DNA from: Lutibacter flavus
GTDB taxonomy: Bacteria; Bacteroidota; Bacteroidia; Flavobacteriales; Flavobacteriaceae
Reading direction: 5' to 3'
Length of the DNA stretch: 64,000 nt
Assembly (NCBI RefSeq): GCF_900188355.1
Contig: NZ_FZNX01000005.1
Span: forward strand, 186,001-250,000
Of the stretch, positions 8,285 to 16,543 are shown piece by piece. Made by a program: the position numbers and the translations under genes. The notes under the pieces are model-generated. The model did no database searches, was not told the origin of the DNA, and was given only the letters and a program-made list of their open reading frames with translations. Within the stretch, counting starts at the first letter, position 1, and each line of letters starts with the position of its first letter.

Positions 8285-9895
8285 ATGACAATAGATTTTG
8301 GATTTTGGGATTACCTCATTTTCGTAGCCTATGCAGTACTTATTTTAGGTGTAGGATTATGGGTTTCCAGAGATAAAAAAGGACATGAAAAAAATGCTGA
8401 AGATTATTTCTTAGCGAGTAAGAGTTTACCTTGGTGGGCTATTGGAGCGAGTTTAATAGCTGCAAATATTTCCGCAGAACAATTTATTGGAATGTCAGGT
8501 TCAGGTTTTGCTCTTGGATTGGCAATTGCCTCTTTTGAGTGGATGGCCGCACTTACTTTAATCATCGTAGGGAAGTATTTTCTACCTATTTTTATTGAAA
8601 AAGGATTGTGTACCATTCCTGAGTTTGTTGAAAAACGATTTTCAACGAACCTTAAAACAATTTTAGCTGTTTTCTGGATTGCTTTATATGTATTTGTAAA
8701 CTTAGCTTCAGTACTGTATTTAGGTTCTTTAGCATTAGAAACAATCATTGGAGTTCCAATGGTATACGGAGTTATTGGTTTAGGTTTGTTTGCCGCAGCT
8801 TATTCTTTATATGGAGGTCTTTCAGCAGTAGCTTGGACCGATGTAATTCAAGTAGTTTTCTTAGTGCTAGGTGGTTTAGTAACTACCTATTTAGCCTTAA
8901 ACACAGTCTCTGACGGACAAGGTGTTATCGAAGGTTTAAAAGTTGTTTATGATGCTGCACCTGATCGTTTCTCCATGATTTTAGAAGAAGGAAATCCTGA
9001 ATTTAAAAACTTACCAGGAATTGGAGTGTTAGTTGGTGGACTTTGGGTTGCAAACTTATACTATTGGGGTTTCAACCAATACATTATTCAAAGAACCTTG
9101 GCTGCTAAATCATTAAAAGAATCTCAAAAAGGTATTTTATTAGCTGCAGGGTTGAAATTAGTTATTCCTGTGATTGTAGTTATTCCTGGAATTGCTGCTT
9201 ATGTGATGGTAAATGACCCTGAAATTATGGCACGTTTAGGTGAAGCAGGATTGAAAAACTTACCTTCATTAGAACAAGCAGATAGAGCATATCCTTGGTT
9301 GTTACAATTTTTACCTACTGGTATGAAAGGATTGGCATTTGCTGCAGCAATTGTATCATCTTTAGCTTCTATGTTGAATTCAACATCCACTATTTTTACC
9401 ATGGATATTTACAAGCAATACATTAATAAAAATGCAAGCGACAAACAAACGGTAAATGTTGGAAGATTATCAGCAGGTGTAGCTTTGGTAATTGCGTGTA
9501 TTATAGCTCCACTTTTAGGAGGTATTGATCAAGCGTTCCAGTTTATTCAAGAATATACAGGAATTGTTTCTCCATGTATTTTAGCGGTATTTATGCTAGG
9601 TTTATTCTGGAAAAAAACAACAAACAAAGCTGCAATTATTGGTGCTTTAGCTTCTATTCCAATTGCCGTTGCATTTAAGGTTACAACAATGCCTTGGATG
9701 GATCAAATGGGGTTAACAGCTGTATTAACAATGGTTGTAATTGTAATTGTTAGTTTAATTCAGCATAAAGGAAAAGATGATGAAAAAGCAATTGAAATTA
9801 CTAAGGAACTATTTAAAACAAGTCCGTTATTTAATATTGGTTCATTTGCCATAATGTTAATATTAGTAGCGTTATATACAGTTTTCTGGAAATAG
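8285..9895 (+). CDS. SLC5-type sodium/solute symporter
   Basis: A 536-residue inner-membrane transporter of the sodium/solute symporter family (SSS, SLC5; SGLT-like), with about 13-14 hydrophobic segments. Typical stretches are AEDYFLASKSLPWWAIGASLIAANISAEQFIGMSG (residues 40-74), WTDVIQVVFLVLGG, and FAAAIVSSLASMLNSTSTIFTMDIY near 360, which carries the Ser/Thr ligands of the second sodium site. I chose the ATG at 8285; an in-frame TTG lies two codons upstream at 8279. It is probably co-transcribed with the GH30 gene before it and takes up the sugar that enzyme releases. A terminator follows at 9915. Confidence 0.9.
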   Translation: MTIDFGFWDYLIFVAYAVLILGVGLWVSRDKKGHEKNAEDYFLASKSLPWWAIGASLIAANISAEQFIGMSGSGFALGLAIASFEWMAALTLIIVGKYFLPIFIEKGLCTIPEFVEKRFSTNLKTILAVFWIALYVFVNLASVLYLGSLALETIIGVPMVYGVIGLGLFAAAYSLYGGLSAVAWTDVIQVVFLVLGGLVTTYLALNTVSDGQGVIEGLKVVYDAAPDRFSMILEEGNPEFKNLPGIGVLVGGLWVANLYYWGFNQYIIQRTLAAKSLKESQKGILLAAGLKLVIPVIVVIPGIAAYVMVNDPEIMARLGEAGLKNLPSLEQADRAYPWLLQFLPTGMKGLAFAAAIVSSLASMLNSTSTIFTMDIYKQYINKNASDKQTVNVGRLSAGVALVIACIIAPLLGGIDQAFQFIQEYTGIVSPCILAVFMLGLFWKKTTNKAAIIGALASIPIAVAFKVTTMPWMDQMGLTAVLTMVVIVIVSLIQHKGKDDEKAIEITKELFKTSPLFNIGSFAIMLILVALYTVFWK

Positions 9896-9914
9896 AATTA
9901 GTTACATAAAGCTT

Positions 9915-9943
9915 AAAAGAGTTGGTGAAAACCAACTCTTTTT
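9915..9943 (+). terminator. intrinsic terminator after the symporter
   Basis: AAAAGAGTTGGT and ACCAACTCTTTTT form a perfect 12-bp stem around a GAAA loop, ending in a T run. It closes the GH30-symporter operon. Confidence 0.85.
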
Positions 9944-9953
9944 GTTTTACTGA

Positions 9954-10166
9954 GACTTAGAAGTAGGAGATTTTAATATAGAAGTTAAAGTCTCTAAAGC
10001 TTTGGATAAACTTCAAAAAAATCAATTTATTACTTCAGAAGAATTAGCTGAATATAGTGGAATTAACCAGGACATTATAAATGAATATTTGAGGAAATGT
10101 CATAGAATTTGGTGCGTTTTGTTGTGTTTTAGTAATCTAAAAATTGTATCTTTATATTTAGATTGA
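9954..10166 (+). pseudogene. short gene fragment with an HTH-like stretch
   Basis: An open stretch without a start codon gives a peptide containing KALDKLQKNQFITSEELAEY followed by SGINQDIINEYL, which reads like part of a small helix-turn-helix domain. The following residues (RKCHRIWCVLLCF) look random. It lies in the stretch that also holds the element remnant at 10200-10292, so it is probably debris of an integrated element. I do not recognise the parent gene. Confidence 0.3.
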
Positions 10167-10199
10167 AAGTCAAAACCAATTGATTAACATCAATGGTTA

Positions 10200-10221
10200 G
10201 GTCAACAAATCGGTCAACAAA
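10200..10221. repeat. paired 10-bp direct repeats, likely old integrase arm sites
   Basis: GGTCAACAAA occurs twice, separated by TC. The layout (10-mer, 2 bases, 10-mer) is exactly that of the GGGGACGAAT pairs at both ends of the element in tRNA-Asp, so it is most simply read as the inner end of a former integrated element. Confidence 0.5.
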
Positions 10222-10266
10222 AAAATAATGGAGTAGGGAAGTCCTTATAAATAAAGGGAATTCAGC

Positions 10267-10291
10267 GAGGGTTCGAATCCCTTCCTCTCTG
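10267..10291 (+). other. tRNA 3'-end fragment, probable attR scar
   Basis: GAGGG-TTCGAAT-CCCTT is a complete T arm followed by CCTCTCT and G, i.e. the 3' half of an acceptor stem plus discriminator base, of tRNA-Ser type by look. No 5' part of a tRNA lies upstream. Such 21-30 base tRNA ends mark the far att site of elements that integrate into tRNA genes. Confidence 0.55.
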
Positions 10292-10305
10292 CTAAGATCT
10301 AGTTT

Positions 10306-11022
10306 ATGTCAAGTAAACCTTTCAAATTCAAACAATTTACCATTAATCAGGATAAAACAGCTATGAAAGTTGGTACTGATGGTGTTTTGTTGGGGGCTTG
10401 GGTAAAATTAGAGTCAAATCCATATAGTATTTTAGATATTGGAGCAGGAACTGGATTAATTGCTTTAATGTTAGCTCAAAGAAGTAACGCCGAAGTAATT
10501 GATGCCATAGAATTGAATGACGAAGCCTATGAGCAAACCGTTTCCAACTTTGAACAAAGTGATTGGGGAGATCGGTTGTTTTGTTACCATGCATCTTTAC
10601 AGGAGTTCACAGATGAAATAGAAGATAAATATGATTTGATTATCTCAAACCCACCATTTTATACATCTACTTATAAGCTACTCGAAGAAGGTAGAGCGAT
10701 GGCTAGACATACAGAAAGTCTTACTTATTCAGACTTGTTAAATGGGGTTTCAAATTTGCTATCGGAAGAAGGAACTTGTGCATTTATTATTCCTTTTTCA
10801 GAAGAGAAAAATTTTATTGAAAACGCTAAAAAACACACGTTGTTTCTAAATAGAATTACAAGAGTAAAAGGAACTAAAGATGCTCCAACTAAACGGAGTT
10901 TATTACAGTTTTCATTTTCCGAAAAACTTATTGAGAAAAATGAACTAATTATAGAAATTGACCGACATTTTTATACAGAAGATTATATAAATTTAGTTCA
11001 GGATTTTTATTTGAAAATGTAA
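10306..11022 (+). CDS. trmN6: tRNA1(Val) (adenine(37)-N6)-methyltransferase
   Basis: A 238-residue SAM-dependent methyltransferase of the TrmN6/YfiC type, which methylates A37 of tRNA-Val. KVGTDGVLLGAW at residues 22-33 is the family hallmark N-terminal stretch; motif I is LDIGAGTGLIALMLAQR, and ISNPPF near 112 is the NPPF/Y motif of N6-adenine methyltransferases. The length is normal. It runs towards the gene on the other strand with only three bases between their stops. The tRNA scar just upstream is a likely coincidence of the old insertion site. Confidence 0.9.
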   Translation: MSSKPFKFKQFTINQDKTAMKVGTDGVLLGAWVKLESNPYSILDIGAGTGLIALMLAQRSNAEVIDAIELNDEAYEQTVSNFEQSDWGDRLFCYHASLQEFTDEIEDKYDLIISNPPFYTSTYKLLEEGRAMARHTESLTYSDLLNGVSNLLSEEGTCAFIIPFSEEKNFIENAKKHTLFLNRITRVKGTKDAPTKRSLLQFSFSEKLIEKNELIIEIDRHFYTEDYINLVQDFYLKM

Positions 11023-11025
11023 TAT

Positions 11026-12396
11026 TTATCCATTTACATGTTCTGGATTATAACCTAAGTAAGAAACTGTTTTGTTTTTAAAAATAATCCCATTTTCTTC
11101 CAATTCTTTTAAAATAGGCTCATAAATTTCTTTTGTTACAGGTATTTTAACTCCTTTGGCAGAAATTTCTCCATTCAATATTTTTAAGGTTGCAATTGCT
11201 ACTGGTAAGCCAACGGTTTTTGCCATTGCCGTATATGTTTGGTTATCACCAATACAAACCATACTACTTTCAATTTGTTGTTTTTTACCATTGAGTTCAT
11301 ATCCAAAAAGATGTTGCATAACAATCATATCTTTATCGTTTTCCTCAAGTGTCCAACTATCTTTTAGTATTTTTTCAAGAATTTGAGCAGGTGTAGCATT
11401 TTTTAATCCAACTATTTTATTTGGATTAAAAATATCCAATTCTAATAATTTCTCCCAAATAATATCATCTTGATCAATTTTTAAGTAATGTCTTAATTTT
11501 AATTCAACAGAATCATTTGGATTGTAGGCTAAAAAGGAGTTGGTAAATTCACGATAACTCATGTTATCAGAATTTTCAATAATATAGCTATCATCAGTCA
11601 TTCCTAATTGAACAAAAATATTCCAGGCCTTAGAAAACCCAACACGTCTTATGGTTCCTCTATATAAAGTTAAAATATCATTTAATCCATAAATATCTCT
11701 ATATTTTAATGAATCACGATTAGAATAGGCTTCAAATTTCCCATACCCATCAATGTTTAATATTTCTGTTCGTCTAAATAATTTATGATAAGGAATGTAT
11801 TTGTAGGTGCCTTCCTGAATAAATTTTGAAGCACCGCCTTGCCCTGCCAATACAACATTTCTTGGATTCCAGGTAAACTTATAATTCCATAAGTTAGTAT
11901 CACTTTCCGGAGCAACCAATCCACCACAAAAAGATTCAAAAAGCAACATTTTCCCTCCTTCTTCTCTTATATTGTCTATTATTTGCATGGCGCTCATATG
12001 GTCAATTCCAGGATCTAAACCAATTTCATTCATAAAAAGCAATCCTTTCTTTGTTACTTCTTCATCAAGAGCTATCATTTCTTTTGAAACATAAGACGCT
12101 GTTACCATGTTTTTTCCAAATTTCAGGCAATCTTTGGCAACGTTGATGTGCAAATGGGCTGGTAGCATGGAGATAACTATAGCTGTATTTTTTATAGCCT
12201 TTGATCTTTCTATATCATTAAAAATATCTAATGCTATTGCGCTACCATTAATGTGATTTAATATTTTACTTTTTGCAAGATCTAGTGAAAAGTCTGCAAC
12301 CGTTATATGCAAATCTTCTGAAAAAGATTTACTTAATAAATAGGTTATTAAAGATGAAGAAGATTTACCTGCTCCAATAACCAATATGTTTCGCAT
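11026..12396 (-). CDS. saccharopine dehydrogenase-like oxidoreductase
   Basis: A 456-residue NAD(P)-dependent enzyme of the saccharopine dehydrogenase/reductase family (LYS9-like). It opens with the Rossmann motif NILVIGAGKSSSSLITYL, has VISMLPAHLHINVAKDCLKFG near 90 and the GLDPGIDHMSAMQIID stretch near 130 that is typical of the family, followed by FESFCGGLVAPES. Saccharopine reductases join glutamate and aminoadipate semialdehyde in lysine metabolism; in Flavobacteriia the physiological role of this gene is often taken to be lysine breakdown, which I infer from the family only. It stands alone, with its own short upstream gap. Confidence 0.8.
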   Translation of the reverse strand: MRNILVIGAGKSSSSLITYLLSKSFSEDLHITVADFSLDLAKSKILNHINGSAIALDIFNDIERSKAIKNTAIVISMLPAHLHINVAKDCLKFGKNMVTASYVSKEMIALDEEVTKKGLLFMNEIGLDPGIDHMSAMQIIDNIREEGGKMLLFESFCGGLVAPESDTNLWNYKFTWNPRNVVLAGQGGASKFIQEGTYKYIPYHKLFRRTEILNIDGYGKFEAYSNRDSLKYRDIYGLNDILTLYRGTIRRVGFSKAWNIFVQLGMTDDSYIIENSDNMSYREFTNSFLAYNPNDSVELKLRHYLKIDQDDIIWEKLLELDIFNPNKIVGLKNATPAQILEKILKDSWTLEENDKDMIVMQHLFGYELNGKKQQIESSMVCIGDNQTYTAMAKTVGLPVAIATLKILNGEISAKGVKIPVTKEIYEPILKELEENGIIFKNKTVSYLGYNPEHVNG

Positions 12397-12469
12397 TTTC
12401 GTTTATTTTAAGAATTATCCTGTTCAACGAAAATACGAATTTAAATATTAGATTTAGAGAATGACTTAA

Positions 12470-12703
12470 TTAATTATCATCTGTTTCAATTTCTGCTAAA
12501 ATTTGTTTAGCTTTCTCCAAATCTTTACTGCTAACTTCTAATTTATACCCATCTACATATGCTGTACCAATTGTAGTCATTATGTTCTCATCAAAAACAT
12601 AACTATTAATTCCTTTACTAGCTAAAAGGGTTTTAGCAATATGTATCTCATGAATTAAGCTAGCAGTTAAAACCGTTACTAAAGAATCTGAATTATTTTC
12701 CAT
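12470..12703 (-). CDS. DUF2007-type small protein
   Basis: A 77-residue cytoplasmic protein with the pattern of DUF2007 (putative signal-transducing protein family): LIHEIHIAKTLLASKGINSYVFDENI, then YKLEVSSKDLEKAKQILAEIE at the end. The fold is a small ferredoxin-like domain resembling PII and ACT domains; no ligand is known to me. It is 73 bases upstream of the saccharopine dehydrogenase-like gene in transcription order and may share its transcript. Confidence 0.7.
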   Translation of the reverse strand: MENNSDSLVTVLTASLIHEIHIAKTLLASKGINSYVFDENIMTTIGTAYVDGYKLEVSSKDLEKAKQILAEIETDDN

Positions 12704-12787
12704 AATTATTTATTTTTACTTAAATATAAGAAATTTGTAATTGATAATTTAATAAAACTATATATTTGAAGCACTTAATTAGTTAAC

Positions 12788-13156
12788 ATGAAAAGGAATC
12801 TAATAATTACCGCTTTATTGGGATGTGTTACAATCGTATTAGGCGCATTTGGAGCTCATGCATTAAAAGATATTTTAAGTTTAAGCGAACTTAAAAGTTT
12901 TGAAACAGGAGTGCGTTATCAAATGTACCATGTAATTGTTTTATTATTTGTAAATACTTATTCGGGGTTTTCAATAAAATCGAAAAACATAATAAGTTAT
13001 TTATTATTTCTAGGTATTCTATTTTTCTCCGGATCAATTTATGCGATATCTTTTGGAGTAAGCGCAAAAAATATTTGGTTTGTTACTCCGCTTGGAGGAC
13101 TCCTTTTTATTTTGGGTTGGCTAAAAATAGTAAAATCCTTTTATAAAAAGGAATAA
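12788..13156 (+). CDS. DUF423 family membrane protein
   Basis: A 122-residue inner-membrane protein with four hydrophobic segments. The N-terminal LGAFGAHALKD and the ETGVRYQMYHVIVLL stretch are the DUF423 (YgdD-like) signature, and ends with TPLGGLLFILGWLKI. The function is unknown for the family. It is read divergently from the DUF2007 gene, with 84 bases between the two starts. Confidence 0.85.
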   Translation: MKRNLIITALLGCVTIVLGAFGAHALKDILSLSELKSFETGVRYQMYHVIVLLFVNTYSGFSIKSKNIISYLLFLGILFFSGSIYAISFGVSAKNIWFVTPLGGLLFILGWLKIVKSFYKKE

Positions 13157-13196
13157 CCATATAAAATGTTAAAATCAGAAATTCTCTACTTAATTA

Positions 13197-13228
13197 TTTG
13201 TGTCTTAAAACATATAAGCATATTTTTG
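13197..13228 (+). promoter_or_regulatory. predicted promoter upstream of pckA
   Basis: TTG at 13197-13199, then 21 bases, then TATTTTTG (TAnnTTTG) at 13221-13228. If used, it gives pckA a leader of about 240 bases, which includes the palindrome at 13278. Confidence 0.45.
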
Positions 13229-13277
13229 CGGCATTAAGGAAATTAAAAATGGATTAGGCTTTCGATTTTTTTTGCCG

Positions 13278-13301
13278 TTTCACGAAAACGATTTCGTGAA
13301 A
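13278..13301. promoter_or_regulatory. perfect palindrome upstream of pckA, candidate operator
   Basis: TTTCACGAAA, four bases (ACGA), TTTCGTGAAA: a perfect 10-bp inverted repeat about 175 bases before pckA. It has no T run after it, so it is not a terminator. A dimeric regulator binding here, or an RNA hairpin in the leader, would both explain it. The rest of 13157-13474 shows nothing else clear. Confidence 0.5.
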
Positions 13302-13474
13302 TTGTCAATTTTTAATATATCGAATAACTAATTGATAATTAACGAACTAAACCTTGGAAAACGTTTTAGTAAATAGTCTGTTTTAGCTGACAAATATCAT
13401 AAACTTCAACTAGTAATTATGCGAAATTTGTTATAGAAATAAAGAGATAACCAATTAATATTAAAACGAAGCTT

Positions 13475-15094
13475 ATGGAAGTTCTAAACAAAACAGTAGA
13501 GATGTCAATAGAAGAATTAGGAATTAAAAATGTTAAGCAAATAATTTATAATCCATCTTATGATGAATTATATAAGGAAGAACTTGACCCGTCTTTAGAG
13601 GGTTATGAAAAAGGACAGCTAACTGAACTTGGGGCTGTTAATGTAATGACAGGTAAATTTACAGGACGTTCTCCTAAAGATAAATTTATTGTAAAAGATG
13701 ATGTAACAAGAGATACTTTATGGTGGAATTCTGAAAAAGCTCCTAATGATAACAAACCAACAACTCAAGCGGTTTGGTCTGAATTAAAAGGATTGGTTAC
13801 TGAAGAGTTATCAGATAAAAAATTATATGTTGTTGATGCATTTTGTGGAGCTAACCTTGATACTCGTTTAAAAGTACGTTTTATAGTTGAAGTTGCATGG
13901 CAAGCACATTTTGTAACAAATATGTTTATTCGTCCAACAGCTGAGGAATTAGCTAACTTTGGAGAGCCTGATTTTGTTGTAATGAATGGATCTAAAGTGA
14001 CTAATCCTAACTGGAAAGAGCATGGATTAAATTCTGAAAACTTTGTGTTATTTAACCTAACTGAGAAAATCCAAATTATTGGAGGAACTTGGTATGGTGG
14101 TGAAATGAAAAAAGGTATGTTTGCAATGATGAACTATTTCTTACCTCAACGTGGAATCGCTTCTATGCACTGTTCTGCTAATGTTGGAAAAGATGGTGAT
14201 ACAGCTATTTTCTTTGGTTTATCAGGAACTGGAAAAACTACGTTATCTACAGATGCAAGCCGTCAGTTAATTGGTGATGATGAGCACGGATGGGATGATG
14301 AAGGTATATTTAACTTTGAAGGTGGATGTTATGCAAAAACTATTGATTTAGATAAAGAATCTGAACCAGAAATTTTCGCAGCAATTAAAAAAGATGCATT
14401 ATTAGAAAACGTAACTGTTGATGCAAACGGAAAAATAGATTTCACTGATGGTTCTGTAACTCAAAACACTCGAGTTTCTTACCCGATCTACCATATAGAG
14501 AATATTGCCGTGCCTTCAAAAGCAGGTCACGCTCAAAAAGTAATTTTCTTATCTGCTGATGCATTTGGAACATTACCTCCAGTATCTAAATTAACTCCAG
14601 AACAAACTCAATACCACTTCTTATCAGGGTTTACTGCAAAATTAGCAGGAACTGAAAGAGGTATTACTGAGCCAACTCCAACATTCTCTGCTTGTTTCGG
14701 TGCAGCTTTCTTAACTTTGCACCCAGTACAATACGGTGCGGAATTAGTGAAAAAAATGGAAGCTAACGGAGCAGAAGCTTACTTAGTGAACACAGGATGG
14801 AACGGATCAGGAAAAAGAATTTCAATTAAAGATACAAGAGGAATTATTAATGCAATTTTAGATGGTTCTATTGAAAAAGCGGAAACTAAAAACATTCCAA
14901 TTTTCAATTTAGAAGTACCAACTTCTTTACCAGGTGTTCATACTGAGATTTTGGATCCTCGTGATACATATTCTGATGCAGCTGACTGGACTAAAAAAGC
15001 AACTAAATTAGCTGGATTATTTATTGAAAACTTTGAGAAGTATACAGATAATGAAGAAGGAAAAGCTTTAGTAGCAGCAGGACCTCAATTATAA
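13475..15094 (+). CDS. pckA: phosphoenolpyruvate carboxykinase (ATP)
   Basis: A 539-residue PckA, which turns oxaloacetate and ATP into phosphoenolpyruvate, the entry step of gluconeogenesis. [12 protein letters not shown] near 65, the metal-site stretch MHCSANVG near 230, the kinase P-loop [13 protein letters not shown] near 248, the second metal motif [10 protein letters not shown], and [11 protein letters not shown] near 440 are all present, and the length matches the family. It has its own promoter region and terminator, so it is a single-gene unit, perhaps controlled through the palindrome at 13278. Confidence 0.97.
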   Translation: MEVLNKTVEMSIEELGIKNVKQIIYNPSYDELYKEELDPSLEGYEKGQLTELGAVNVMTGKFTGRSPKDKFIVKDDVTRDTLWWNSEKAPNDNKPTTQAVWSELKGLVTEELSDKKLYVVDAFCGANLDTRLKVRFIVEVAWQAHFVTNMFIRPTAEELANFGEPDFVVMNGSKVTNPNWKEHGLNSENFVLFNLTEKIQIIGGTWYGGEMKKGMFAMMNYFLPQRGIASMHCSANVGKDGDTAIFFGLSGTGKTTLSTDASRQLIGDDEHGWDDEGIFNFEGGCYAKTIDLDKESEPEIFAAIKKDALLENVTVDANGKIDFTDGSVTQNTRVSYPIYHIENIAVPSKAGHAQKVIFLSADAFGTLPPVSKLTPEQTQYHFLSGFTAKLAGTERGITEPTPTFSACFGAAFLTLHPVQYGAELVKKMEANGAEAYLVNTGWNGSGKRISIKDTRGIINAILDGSIEKAETKNIPIFNLEVPTSLPGVHTEILDPRDTYSDAADWTKKATKLAGLFIENFEKYTDNEEGKALVAAGPQL

Positions 15095-15123
15095 GATGAA
15101 ATAAGAGAAAAAGATTAATACTA

Positions 15124-15153
15124 AAATAGCTCGCCAATGGCGAGCTATTTTTA
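15124..15153 (+). terminator. intrinsic terminator after pckA
   Basis: AAATAGCTCGCC and GGCGAGCTATTT form a perfect 12-bp stem with an AAT loop and T-rich ends on both strands, so it can serve pckA and the kinase gene that converges on it. Confidence 0.9.
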
Positions 15154-15170
15154 TTTAAAAAATATAGTTT

Positions 15171-15785
15171 TTAAAATAATCCGTTTATTTGAGCATCAAT
15201 TTTATCAATAATAGAACCTAAATCTTCTTGGTTGTCTACAAAATCTAAATTATCAACATCAATAATTAAAAGTTTTCCATTAGTGTATTTTGTAATCCAA
15301 GCTTCATATCGTTCATTAAGTCTACTCAAATAATCAATACTTATAGAGTTTTCGTAATCGCGTCCTCTTTTATGAATTTGTCCAACCAAAGTTGATATGG
15401 AAGCTCTTAAGTAAATTAATAAATCTGGTGGATTAACTAAACGTTCCATTAAGTTAAATAAAGAGTCATAATTTTGATAATCTCTATTAGGCATTAATCC
15501 CATTGCATGTAGATTAGGTGCAAAAATTCTAGCATCTTCGTAGATGGTTCTATCTTGAATTATATTTTTGCCACTTTCGCGTATTTCTAAAATTTGGCGA
15601 AATCTACTATTTAAAAAGTAAACTTGTAAATTAAACGACCAACGCTCCATTTCACCATAAAAATCATCCAAATAGGGATTTTCTTCAACTGATTCAAAGT
15701 GAGGTTCCCATTTATAATGTTTTGCTAACAGTTTAGTTAAAGTGGTTTTACCTGCGCCTATATTACCAGCAATTGCTACGTGCAT
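15171..15785 (-). CDS. deoxynucleoside kinase
   Basis: A 204-residue nucleotide-salvage kinase of the deoxyadenosine/deoxycytidine kinase family. It starts with the P-loop AGNIGAGKTTLTK (residues 6-18), has the ESVEENPYLDDFY stretch at 36-48 that contacts the nucleoside, and IIQDRTIYED near 80, which is the DRS/ERS-type motif, and a lid region IHKRGRDYE near 140. The length fits. It converges with pckA and is separated from the response regulator gene by 77 bases. Confidence 0.85.
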   Translation of the reverse strand: MHVAIAGNIGAGKTTLTKLLAKHYKWEPHFESVEENPYLDDFYGEMERWSFNLQVYFLNSRFRQILEIRESGKNIIQDRTIYEDARIFAPNLHAMGLMPNRDYQNYDSLFNLMERLVNPPDLLIYLRASISTLVGQIHKRGRDYENSISIDYLSRLNERYEAWITKYTNGKLLIIDVDNLDFVDNQEDLGSIIDKIDAQINGLF

Positions 15786-15862
15786 AATTAATTTATATGT
15801 GAAAATTTAAAACGCTAAAGTTAAATAATTTTTTCTTGAATTTATAATACAATTTTACCGTA

Positions 15863-16543
15863 TTAAAAAATCAATTTATAGCCAAAGCCTCTTATATTTA
15901 TGATTTGAATTGCAGGATCGTCTTTTAGTTTTTTACGAAGTTTTGTAATAAAAACATCCATGCTTCTAGCGTTAAAAAAATCATCATCACCCCAAAGTTT
16001 TTTTAAAATGAATGAGCGTTCTAAAACTTGATTTTTATTTTTAACTAAATGATAAAGCAGATGCGCTTCTCTATGAGTTAAAGATTCAATATCGGAATCG
16101 ATTTGTAAGGTTTGATTTTTTAAATTAAATATAAATTTTCCCAATTGCATAGGATTGGGACTATTTTCAGTTTTATTTCTTTTAAGTAGGGCATTAATTC
16201 TAACGATAAGCTCTTCCATACTGAAAGGCTTTTTTAAATAATCATTTCCTCCTAAATTAAACCCTTGTACAACATCTTCAGTTAAAGATTTAGCGGTTAA
16301 AAAAATGATAGGAATATCAGAATCCTCTAATCTAATCTCTTTTGCAAGCGTAAAACCATCTTTTTTAGGCATCATAACATCTAAAACCAATAAAAGCGGA
16401 CTTTCAGTTTTATATGTTTTATAAGCTTCAACACCGTCGGAACAAAGTAATACTTCAAAATTTCTAGTTTCTAAACTTTCTTTTATAATTTGCCCTAATG
16501 AAGGTTCATCTTCTGCTAATAATATTTTGATTGGATTATTCAT
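15863..16543 (-). CDS. OmpR-type response regulator
   Basis: A 226-residue response regulator: receiver domain with acidic pair EDE near 10, phospho-acceptor Asp in LLVLDVMMPKKDGF near 54 and Lys in FLTAKS near 104, followed by a winged-helix DNA-binding domain ending RSMDVFITKLRKKL..IINIRGFGYKL. It overlaps the end of the histidine kinase gene by 8 bases and is its partner. Related Bacteroidota pairs are called RprX/RprY. The likely target is the TTAAC repeat array at 18043, just past the kinase start, by position and 10-bp spacing. Confidence 0.92.
   Translation of the reverse strand: MNNPIKILLAEDEPSLGQIIKESLETRNFEVLLCSDGVEAYKTYKTESPLLLVLDVMMPKKDGFTLAKEIRLEDSDIPIIFLTAKSLTEDVVQGFNLGGNDYLKKPFSMEELIVRINALLKRNKTENSPNPMQLGKFIFNLKNQTLQIDSDIESLTHREAHLLYHLVKNKNQVLERSFILKKLWGDDDFFNARSMDVFITKLRKKLKDDPAIQIINIRGFGYKLIF

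Noticed and set aside
8404-8748. Minus-strand frame of 114 codons inside the symporter gene
   Set aside because: It mirrors the codon pattern of the clear transporter gene on the other strand and matches no known protein.
10262-10300. A functional tRNA gene
   Set aside because: Only the T arm and 3' acceptor strand are present; no anticodon or D arm can be folded from the bases before them.
13166-13240. A 24-residue leader peptide before pckA
   Set aside because: It overlaps the predicted promoter and shows no enrichment of one amino acid or any attenuator after it.
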